The notes under the pieces are model-generated. The model made no database searches, was not told where the DNA came from, and was given only the letters and a program-made list of their open reading frames with translations. Shown here piece by piece: positions 36,101 to 48,100 of a DNA stretch of 64,000 bases. The translations under genes and the position numbers were made by a program. Numbering within the stretch: position 1 is the first letter of the stretch; each line of letters begins with the position of its first letter. This stretch comes from Achatina immaculata (lineage: Eukaryota; Mollusca; Gastropoda; Stylommatophora; Achatinidae), in contig CM019716.1 of the NCBI GenBank assembly GCA_009760885.1, positions 7,944,438 to 8,008,437 on the forward strand, in the 5' to 3' direction.

Positions 36101-39100
36101 TCTGTTTTCCATCAGTTTATGAAAGTAAATTTTATATTTCTATTTGCTTCTTTCAAATTATAATTTTGACCTTCAGAATAAAAGAAACTAATAAAAAAAA
36201 AAAATTCACTGAACATAAATTGATGGAAAACAGGAGGCAGTTAACATATCTTCTTTATTTTTATCAGATATGGAAGAAATTAGTTGAAAAGAAGAGAGAC
36301 ATATAATAGTTTTAAACAGGAATTGAAAGGAAATCAGACATACATAAAAAAAAAAACAGAAACTATGGACTGACAAGCCCAATCCACATCCAATAATGAA
36401 ATGTCACAACTCCTGCACCATGAACAAATCACCATCTCTAGATTACGCATGGGACACTGCCAGTTGTGAGCTCACTTACATCGTGTTGGCCTATCACACA
36501 CCCCCTTCAGCACATGAATGAGAGGTTTTCAGACTCCAGCACACGAAGGAGAGGTTTTCAGACTCCAGCATATGAAGGAGAGGTTTTCAGACTCCAGCAC
36601 ATGAATGAGAGGTTTTCAGACTCCAGCACATGAATGAGAGGTTTTCAGACCCCAGAGCATATGAATGAGAGGTTTTCAGACCCCAGAGCACATGAATGAG
36701 AGGTTTTCAGACTCCAGCACGTGAATGAGAGGTTTTCAGACTCCAGTACATGAAGGAGAGGTTTTCAGACTCCAGTACATGAATGAGAGGTTTTCAGACT
36801 CCAGCATGTGAAGGAGAGGTTTTCAGACTTCAGCACATGAATGAGAGGTTTTCAGACTTCAGCACATGAATGAGAGGTTTTCAGACTCCAACACATGAAT
36901 GAGAGGTTTTCAGACTCCAACACATGAATGAAAGGTTTTCAGACTCCAGAGCACATGAATGAGAGGTTTTCAGACTCCAGCACATGAATGAGAGGTTTTC
37001 AGACTCCAGCACATGAATGAGAGGTTTTCAGACTCCAGCACATGAATGAGAGGTTTTCAGACTCCAGCACATGAATGAGAGGTTTTCAGACTCCAGCACA
37101 TGAATGAGAGGTTTTCAGACCTCAGAGCACATGAATGAGAGGTTTTCAGACTCCAGCACATGAATGAGAGGTTTTCAGACTCCAGCACATGAATGAGAGG
37201 TTTTCAGACTCCAACACATGAATGAGAGGTTTTCAGACTCCAACACATGAATGAGAGGTTTTCAGACTCCAGAGCACATGAATGAGAGGTTTTCAGACTC
37301 CAGCACATGAATGAGAGGTTTTCAGACTCAAACACATGAATGAGAGGTTTTCAGACTCCAGCACATGAATGAGAGGTTTTCAGACTCCAGCACATGAATG
37401 AGAGGTTTTCAGACTCCAGCACATGAATGAGAGGTTTTCAGACTCCAGCACATGAATGAGAGGTTTTCAGACCCCAGAGCACATGAATGAGAGGTTTTCA
37501 GACTCCAGCACATGAATGAGAGGTTTTCAGACTCCAGCACATGAATGAGAGGTTTTCAGACTCCAGCACATGAATGAGAGGTTTTCATACTCCAGCACAT
37601 GAATGAGAGGTTTTCAGACTCCAACACATGAATGAGAGGTTTTCAGACTCCAGAGCACATGAATGAGAGGTTTTCAGACTCCAGCATATGAATGAGAGGT
37701 TTTCAGACTCCAGAGCACACAGTTTAGCCACCTCAGCCAAGAAACCAACTCCAGCTCTGACCACAGGGGGGGCCCTATGGGAGATAACTCTTGGACCCAA
37801 AACACAACATCCAAATGATGACATAATTTATCCAGAAAATAAATTTAACCATCTGAGGCTAGAACCATGGAATGGAAAAGAAGAAGAAGAAGAAAAAGAA
37901 GAATGAGGAAAAAAAAAATGTGTGAAGTGTAATGATGTAAAGTTTGATGTTAAGAAAACCTTGCTTGACTTTTCAGAAGTGCATTGTTGTTCATCATTTC
38001 CACACTTGGCATCTTACTGTACTCAGCTTTGACAGCCATTTGTCTGTACAGTGAATTTCCAGTGTTGGTATGTGATTTCCTGTGTTATGTGATTTCCTGT
38101 GTTATGTGATTTCCTGTATTATGTGATTTCCTGTGTTATGTGATTTCCTGTGTTTATACTTATCTCCTGTGTTTGGATGTCAGTGTATATTGATATATGA
38201 TTTATTGTGTTTATATATTTTTTCATGGTTTCCCATAATTAAAGAGAATGTAATTACTGGAACCACAAATTATTAACAGCCTGGTTGGCTGAGTGGTTAG
38301 GTGCTCAGTCTACTAATCTGGTGGTACTAAGTTCAGACCCCAGCACTGGGGATTTTTTTTTCTGGTACCACCACACCAGAAAGTCCCCAGTGTCCATCCA
38401 GCCTCTAAAAATGGGTAACAGAGAAATCTGGGAAGGTTAATGTGACCAGGCATGATACCAAAAAATCACACTTTTCATGTGAGAAGTATTTCATGGAAAT
38501 ACATGCCTAATACCATATCCCCAATATGCGTTAATGACATGGAAACCTTTTACATGTCACTAAACTAAGAAAATATTTTCATTTTTTAACTTGAAATTAA
38601 ATGTTAAAATAATGAATATGATATCCTTGTGAATGATACTACTGCTGATGATAATATTCACAATCAAAGAAATGTAATTAATGATTAGTAATAAATGATG
38701 TTTTTTTTTTTTTGAGACAGATATGCTGTTAATGAAGGTAGCATTCTCCAACATGTCAGTAATTGTCAAAATGTTGTATAGCAATACTGGTTTTTCAGAA
38801 ACATTGTCACAAGTTTCTGAGGCTGTTCCTACGGCTGTCCAGTTTTATTGTAAATACTTCATGGGTGAGAGTGATGCTGTCGATCTCTTGTGTGGGCCTC
38901 ATCTTTCTCGTCTCATCCATTAGCATGGTAAAAAGTTTGACATCTTTATAGCTTCATTCAGTCAAATAAATGAAAATTAAGGTCTTAGAGAAGTGTCAGA
39001 GCAACGACAAACTACTTCAAGCTGTAAAGTGAAAAAGCATCACAATTCTGTGTGCAGCATGAGAAAATATAGAGTCGCTGGAAAACTTGAAGGGAATGGA

Positions 39101-42100
39101 AAGAAAAATCTGCTGATGTTTTCGAAGAAATGTCTATTTAAATTAGAATTTTTTAAAGTCTGTTTATATTAGACATGTACTGATGTTTTAAAGAAAAGTC
39201 TGTTTAGACCAGACCTGTACTGATGTTCCTAAAAATTATGTTTAAATTAGATCTCTCTTTATATGTTCTCGTAAAACCATGCTTAGTTCAGAATTTCTGT
39301 TAAAGGAACAGCCATTATTTTTTAACCTATTTGTTTTGTTCTATATATTTTGTTGTTGCTTCCCACAGATCAGTTGTGAAGGTTCCTGTCTTTCAAACGA
39401 AAGTTCATCTTCCACAAATGAAACATTAGCACCTGATACAACAGCTGGGACATATTTATGTGTTTATCCTTCGGTATGATAATTTTTGCATAGCTTCTTA
39501 GAATAACAGTAGCAGATTCACCTATTTTTATTGTTTCTATTGAGAGTAGCTATAAAAACCCATTTTGATTAAAACAAGTTATTAATTTTTAACACCAGTG
39601 ATATCTTTGTGTCAGAATTATTTGTTCCTTTGGAATTTTTTTTTCCATGTTTTTGCAGTATCCACTTTTTTTATATTGATTAGGTCTTGCATTAATTTTT
39701 ATTCATTAACTTTAAATTTTGCATATTCTTGTCATTTAAACCTTATTTTCTTGTCTGGTTTGTTGTTTCTCTTGAAGTTCTACATCAACAGCTCTGTTGC
39801 TGTATGATAGTTACTTGTGTAAATTATCTGTTTGAATGTGTACAGCTTTCATTTGATGGACATGACCTAGGTGGTGTAGCTTTCATCTTGTTTTGTCTTG
39901 TCTCCTTCCTCATATACTTTGAAGTTGAGGGGACAAATAAATGTTTTGATAGGGCTTGGCAATTTGCTTCATATAATAGGATAATTAATGCTTCTGTAAC
40001 TTCCTTTCTCCATCTCTTGCCTAGGTGGCCCCTTCCTCTGAACCTACAGATCTTAGTATGAATGCTTTTTCTGAGGTAGTTGTGTAATATAGCCAAACCA
40101 TTTGACTCACTTTTTCTGGATATAGTGTAATACTGGTATTACTCCAACCTTTGCCCTGATGGTGTCATTTCTTACTTGGTCTCTTCTTGTATTCTCCTTA
40201 AACATCTCATTTCTGTCATGATGGTTTTCCTTTTGTGTTTGGCTGTTAGTGTCCATGTCTTGCATCTGTGTAACTATTCTAGCTACTCTCAACCTGTAGT
40301 CAACAGACTATAAGTGAAGTATTATCAGGGGGACTGCATATGCATTATTGATACAGTATTTAATATTCAATAAAAACAAAGAAAGGTTCGTGGCATTGTG
40401 ATATTATATACAAGACAGTAGTCAGCAGCATAAACATAGAAAAGTGATCCTTGGATTTAAAAAGGTTGGAAATCACTGGCTTACACCATTCACACAGACT
40501 GCGTGTGTGCTGTGATACATCTTATGCATCTGATACTCTGTATTTACACAGAATGCTGTTAAATATGACATAATGATCAAAACTGGTGCTCTTTTAACGC
40601 TTATTAATATGCTACAAATTAGATTTGTGTGTTAAAAAAAGACTTATTAATTTTGTACTATTTCTATTTACTTTCTTAAATACAAAATACATCAGATTCC
40701 GCAGTAAAAAAATTGTACTCCGTCTGTTGCTTTTCAGTATTATCTGCTGTGTTTCCTGTTGGCATTCACCGGCTACAGCATTTTTATCCAGATCAGCTGC
40801 ATCATCAAATTCATCTTCCTTTCTGTCATGTTCATCATTATCAACCTTGCTGTTCACGTTGGAAGGGGATCAGTATTTGACGAATATGATTCTCTTTTAT
40901 CCTCAAGGATTAGCGGGTAAGGAATGAGGTTTGGAAAACAAAAATTCACTGAATCAAAATTTTCACCTCATTTTCAGAAGATTTAAATTGCCTTGAAATG
41001 CATCATCAAGAAAATAAGCGTGCAAAAATTATTATGTAAAACTTTATTTACATGATAGTAACACACGACTATTAGTGTATGAGTATATAACTATACATGG
41101 AGCCACCACAGTAAAGCTGTGATAACAAAATGTATAAACCAGGGAAAAAAGTAGGAACAGCTTTATTACTCAATGAGTGCACAGTTGTGACATTTCAGCG
41201 TGAGCAAAACATACAGGAGGAAGAAATAAAGAGAGGAGATAAAATATAAATTCACATGAATGTTATGCTACAAAAAAAAATTAAGTTAAATGAATAGAGC
41301 ACTTAGCTGTAACTTGTAAGGTAAGAAACCGTGGCTTGTCCAACGTTGTGTGTCAGAAATGTGCATGGTGGAGTGTTGAGGGTATTTAAATTAAGACTTG
41401 GGATGTGTGATAGGTGTGTGCTTGTTAAGTAATAAAGCTGTTCCTACTCTTTTCCTAGTTTATATATTTTGTTTACATGATACAGTAAATGATGTGTTGG
41501 GGGAAACATGAAGTTTTGCATACAAAAATTGATACTGTTTTATCATAAAATATGCTTAGTTAGTTCACCAGTCTGTCAACTGTTCTGTGAAAGTTTCTAA
41601 TGAAATTAAAATCTTTTATAAGTCCTTGTTGTAACCTCAAATCTGTCAGTGCAAAGTATTTTCTTTTTGATAGAGGTCACCTGACACTTACTGTTGACTT
41701 TTGTAAAACAGTCTGCTGTGTGTTTTTTTTTATGTACTCCTTGTTAACACACCATTATACCATTTTGTCTTTCTCTGGTCTTCATCACAGAGTCTGTAAT
41801 GGCAGTTCATATATTTTGAAAACAAACATTGTCTTGTTTGTCCTGTACAGGCACGGTGACCCTGTATCACTGAGAGTAAAAACTACAGTCTACATAGCTG
41901 CCATCCTTATCACAATGCACTATTTAGACAGACGAATGGAATATGCAAATCGCCTGGGTCATTTGTTCAAACTGCAGTTTCAGAGAGAGACAGAACAGGT
42001 ATTCATAACTGTATTAGCAGTGCATGTTTGAATCATTTAGTAAACCACTGTCACAAGAAGAAGACCCATGCAATATAAAGTTTTAGAGAAAAGCAAGTAG

Positions 42101-45100
42101 GGCTGGGTTTGATAATTTAGTTGTCTAAAAATGATACTACTGCCACCTAGGAGGTGGTGGGAACATTTGGGGAAGTGGGGGAGGGGACTGAGAAAAAGGG
42201 AGTACTGGGGGCTTCAGAGCCAGGTGAGCAGAACAAATTTCTAGAGGCACGAGAGATAGGCTTACTAGACGTCCTGCTTTGACCGGGATTGTCCCGGTTT
42301 GATGATGTGGTTCCTGCATCCCGGGCAGTTTGTCATTTTGTCCCGGTTATTTGGTAAAATTTTAAAAGTGCTGAATATACAAGAAGTAAAAAAAAAATAG
42401 TGCAATCTCTGGTAAAATGGCAATCTGGCAACTAAAATATCCCCTCTGTTACACTCACTATTGCCAGTCTAAATATTTTGTGTCTAGATCTAAGTACTTT
42501 TAAAGTTGTCTAGATGTTTTCCCCCAAAATTTAGAGCATGTGGCCTAATGAATTTAGATGTTTTATTTTGTCATCCAGATATTTTTTCATAGAATTTATA
42601 ATAGCATGTAGCCTATGAGATCCAGATATTTTTATTTCATTTTTTAGATATTTTGTTTCAATTAGAGTTAGCTACACTGGAACTTACACTGGCCACATCA
42701 TTGTTGCGCATGTCCTATCTTAGTTGAGTTCAAAGAATCAGCATTTGTCATCATTCTGTACTGTACATTAAATTAATTTAATCTCCAAAATGCCAAAAAG
42801 AAACTGCGTGTTTACTGATGAATTAAAAAAGGATTATCCATTTTTTTTTTAAATTTGTGATCGTATTGACAAAGTGAAATGTGAACTGTGCTTTTCAGAA
42901 TTTTCAGTAGCTCATGGTGAGCGTTCGGACATTAAAAATCACTTGAGATGTGTGAAACATAAGACAAGCCTAGTGGCAGCGGCAGGAACTTCCTCAAACT
43001 TATTCTCATATTTTAAAGGGACCGATTTAAGTGACAAATAATTTTTAATAGCAGCTAAAGAAGCAACTTTTGCATTTCATGTTGCTATTCACAGTCTCAG
43101 CTTTAAGTCAGCCGATTGTTCATCTAAATTGATTTTGAAGCTCTTTGAAACAAAGTTTAGACTAGCCAGAACAAAATGTGAAGCTGTCATTGTTAATGTG
43201 ATTGTTGCTGTTGTTTCAGCAGCTTTGCGAAGATTTAAATAAAACAAATTATGTGATAGTATCAGTAGATTCTTCCAACAGGAACGAAATTAAAACTGTG
43301 CCAATTGTTGTGTGGTATTTTGTACCAGACTGTGGCATAAACTTTGAACTTTTAGACTTTCATTCAGTTCCCAGTGAAACTGCAGAAATACTGGCAAACC
43401 ATTTAATGCAAGTTATAAAAACTCATCATCATCAGGTGCCATGCCGACTGGCGTTGGCTATTATGCTTCTCCAGAGTACGCGATCCTTCATGCAGGTCAT
43501 CAGCTCAGTTGGTGATCTCCTCTCACACCATTCCGTCAGACTGTCCAGTATCATTTCTCTTGGTCTTCCTCTTGATCATCTTCCTTCTATTTTTCCTGTT
43601 TTTTATAATATTTTCAATGCCTCCTCTTCTCACTACATGTCCTATGAAAGTACATTGTCTCTCTCTTATCTTTTTGACAAGGTTTTTGTCTCTCCAGCTC
43701 TTCACATACATTCTTCATTAGTTATTTTTGCTGTCCAGGGGATTTGCAACATTCTTCTAATAAACCACATTTCTGCTGCTTCCAATGACTTTTGTGCAGA
43801 CTTGCCTATTGTCCATGATTCACTTCCATATAACAAGATAGGTTCAATATAGCATTTTAGGACTCGTTTTCTAACATTCATTGATAAAAATGTGTTAGCT
43901 AATATGTTTCTCATTCTCTGAAATGCAGTCTTTGCTTGGCCTATTCTGTTCCTAATTTCTGTTCTGCATTTCTCATCTGAAGTTATTACTGCTCCAAGGT
44001 ATTTGAATTTCTGCACCTGCTTTAGAATAGTTCCGTTTAATTTAATACTGCATGCTGGTGGATTCTGTTTCTTAGATGTAACCATAGTCTCTGTCTTTTT
44101 GATGTTCAAAGTAAGGCCTTTCTGTTCACTTTCTTTGGTGACTTTATCCAAGAGGTCTTGTTGGTTCTCAGCTATCAGTACTGTGTCGTCAGCATACCGA
44201 AGGTTGTTAATATTGTATCCTCTAATTTTTATGCCTGGTTCTGTGATGATTCTTCTTAGAATATTCTCTCTATACAGAGAAAAAATGTCTGGAGATAGTA
44301 CACATCCTTGTCGCACCCCTTTGTTTTATAGTTGATATTTTCCAATTCTATTTTCAACTCGAACTGTTGCTTCTTGCTGCCAGTATAGATGTTTTACAAT
44401 CCTCAAGTCTTTGCCATCTATATTGATGTCTTCAAGCATTTTAATAATTTCAGTATGTTTCACCTTGTCAAATGCCTTGGTGTAATCAATGAAACATAAG
44501 TAGAGATCTTTCTGTACTTCTAAAGCTCTTTCTGTTAGTGTTCGTAAAGCATAAATGGCATTGTGTGTTCCCTTTCCTTCAACAAATCCAAACTGTTCAT
44601 CTGCTATTTCCATTTTTATCTTTTTCCTTATTCTTCTCATAATTATTCTCAGAAGTAGCTTCGTTATGTGACATGAGAGGCTGATAGTCCGGTGGTCGTC
44701 ACATTCCTTTGCACCTGGTGTCTTTGGTAGTGCTATAAATGTGGATTTAATCAGGTCACTGGGAATATAACCACTGTTGTAAATGTCATTCAGTAACTTG
44801 GTTATTATTTTTATTCCTGTCTCCTCTAGTGCCTCTATTTCTTCTATTGTTATATTATCAAGCCTAGTCACTTTTCGTTTCTTCATGTGTTTGATGGCAT
44901 CTATGATTTCATCTTCAAGTATTGGCGGTCCATCACAGTTTTCAGTATCTGGTGTTAATTCTGGTCTTTCTCCTCCATATAGCTCACCGATATACTCTGT
45001 CCACCTGTCCACAATGTCTTCTTTTCCCATTAACATTTTACCTTCTTTCGATTTCAGGCATCCTGTGGTATATTTTATTTTCCTGCCTGTGAGTTCATTA

Positions 45101-48100
45101 ATTCGTTTGTGCATGTTTTTGCTGTCTTTATTATGAGAGTCCTCTATCTGTCTGCACTGTTCATTTATCCACACTTCTTTTGCTTCTCTGCATTTGCATC
45201 TTATTTCTTTATTTATCTTGCTATATTTTTCCTCGTTATTTTTACTCCCCCTCCTCTTGTCCATCAGTCCTAGGATGTCGTCTGTCATCCATTTATTTTT
45301 AGAGGCTTCTTTTTTTGGTGGTATTATCTCCTTAACAGTTTGGGGATAGAATCTCTTAACATTTCCCATTGTTCATCTATACTATTTATCTTTGCTATTG
45401 CATTGTATCTATTTGTTATAATAACTTTGTATTGGTCTCGCAGTTCTTGGTCATTTTTAAGAAGTTCTGTATTCAGTTTGATGTTTCTCACTTTTCTGCC
45501 TGCTTTCTTTAGCTTTATTCTAACTTTTCCACAGAGTGGATCATGGTCCCTATTGCAGTCGGCTCCTGGCATGGTTTTTGTTGTCAGTAATGCATTGCGG
45601 AATCGTTTGTTGATTAATATGTAGTCTGTCTGGTTAAAAGTCTTTTTGTCTGGGCTGCACCATGTTGCCAGTCTTCAAGGATGTTGTTTAAACCAGGTGT
45701 TTCCTACAACCATGCTGTGTATTCTTGCCCATTCAATTAATTTATAACCTCTGTCATTCCTCTCCCCCAGTCCATAGTCACCAATGATGTCTGAAGTTCT
45801 TCCTTTACCAACTTTGGCATTAAAATCTCCCATGACTATGGTAACTTCATGTGACTTTCTGTATTTTAGTGCTGTCTCTATGTCATTATAAAATATCTGT
45901 ACATCTTCTTCAGAACTTTCAGATGTTGGAGCGTACACATGTATAATATTTATGTTTATTGGTTGTCCTTTCAGTTGGGCTAGCAGGACTCGGTCCCAGA
46001 TGTTCAAATATCCTACAGTTGTCCTTGCCATTTGTTCATCAAATATTATTCCTACTCCTCGTTCATGTTTCTCACTTCCTGAATATATTATTGTATATTT
46101 ATCTGAGTTTATCTTCCCTGCACCTGTCCATCTAACTTCACTCATTCCTAATATGTTGATCTTCATCCTTTCCATTTCCATCTTTACATTTTCTAATTTT
46201 CCAGCCTGGAATAAAGTTCTAACATTCCATGTTGCTATTTTGAACTTGTTAGTTTTGCCACCAGTAGCTTGATGATGATCTGGCCTCACCTGTGGCTCGT
46301 GAGCTGCCCTACCAGAGAGGCTGTTCCAGAGGAACATCCATTAACGTCGTTCATGATGAATCGATTATTCTGTTCAAGCATAACTATTCTTGGGAACTAC
46401 AACAGTGGTTTCCCGTTGCCTTCTGTCGGTTTGTGTACGGACTCACCACTAGCCTTTGGACTCCCTGTCCTACCCGTAAGGCAGCGGGAGCGAGAGGTTT
46501 TAAGGTGCCTCTGACTCGCCTGGTGTTCCCTTCACTGAGCACCTGAGGCACTTTATAGGAGTAGTAGAGCCACCTAATACCCCAGCTCGCTGTCTGAGTC
46601 TACCACCAGTTGGTCCGCGCCTGCTTATTTGGACAACTCCTTATTCACAGAGATCCTCCATATTTGGAGGACTTTCACCATCCGCCACCTGTGACGCGCC
46701 AGGTTGGGCATGGTTGCCCCAGCTTTACCCAGATAAAAACTCATAGCAAAAAAAAAAAAATTATTGGATTTTGTGGAGATAATTGCAATACTAATTTTGG
46801 GGGTGTTAAATGTAGAGGAGAAAACAATATTTACAGTAGATTGGAGAAGGAAATATAGAGGAGAAAACAATATTTACATTAGATTGAAGAAGGAAACATA
46901 GAGGAGAAAACAATATTTTACAGCAGATTGAAGAAGGAACTAGAAGAAATATTGTTGGCATTGGTTGCAGTGCTCACATTATACACAACTGCCATCAAAA
47001 TTTATAAATATTTCCACATTTATACGGTTCAAGTCACTCAACTAAAAGAGTTCTGTGAATTTGTAGATGTAGAGTATAACAAGGTTCTTCAACAGGGCAA
47101 CATCAGTTTTCTTTAGCTACTTCCAGCTATTGACAGAATACTTGAAATCTACAAAGGACTGAAATCATATTTTATTTCACAGAACACTGTCCAGTGATGA
47201 TAAAACAGTTTTTTTTTATAATGATTGTGGTGAAATGTATTTGTGGTTTGTGCAAGGGCAACTCAAATTGTTTAGCAAAGCTATCTTGATTATGGAAAGT
47301 ACAAAAGCGAGTGCAATTGATATTGTCAGTGAACTCAGAAAATTAAAAACAAACCTTGAGGAAAGTCCTGATAATAAATTTATGCCCCAAGGAGCAAAAA
47401 AAAAAGTTTCAGAATACTAGAAAATAATGGAAGTATTAATATCAATACAATCCTACAAGAGTTTACAGCATTTTATGACAGATGTCCTTCTTACATTGAG
47501 CTATGGGAAAACAGTTTTGGTGGAGCAGAATCTTTTACTTGGATAAACAACAATGAGTTAACATGGTCTGAAACTGAAGCTTCAGATGAAAAAAATTAAT
47601 GAAACTGTTGCAAATAATGCAGTAAACATGGATCAACTTTTTGATGAAGTAGTGATTGCAAAAGCATTTTGGTCAGCAAACTATGAAATTTGGAAAAATA
47701 CAAGTTGTGAAGAAAAATGGATACAACTTTTCAGTCATTTCAAAGAAAAGAACATTTCTTTGCCCGATCTTGTTCGAATTATAGAATACATTTTCACCAT
47801 GCACCAGTCGAAAGAGTATTCTCAATAATGAATATCATATGATCTGAAAAAAGAGGCAGAATGGCTGAATCAACCATCAAAGCTTTACTACGCTGCAAAA
47901 TTAACAGTGAACTAAATTGCAGAGAATTTTTCAATGCCATTAAAAATAACAAAGAACATTTACAGAAAGTTCATGCTAGTGATAAATATTAATAACTTCT
48001 TAATAATAAGGTATGTTCAGTTGAGTTATTAAAAACTGCTTTTAGCTCATTGTTTTTTTTTAACAACTTCTTTATTTAGCCTTTTCAATCATAGGTTCTT

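Noticed and set aside
36505..37715. CRISPR array
   Set aside because: Regular 29-bp periodicity, but the units are contiguous with no unique spacers, in a eukaryotic intron with no cas genes.
38278..38360. tRNA gene
   Set aside because: Box A and B are tRNA-like but the arms do not pair as in a real tRNA and the sequence continues into a SINE body; related copies have the same structure. The same holds for 26322-26592, 53205-53485, 62505-62625 and 7405-7540.
43427..46732. Host endonuclease/reverse transcriptase-like gene ('craniofacial development protein 2')
   Set aside because: Endonuclease plus RT order, 12-bp target duplication and simple tail show a retrotransposon with broken frames.
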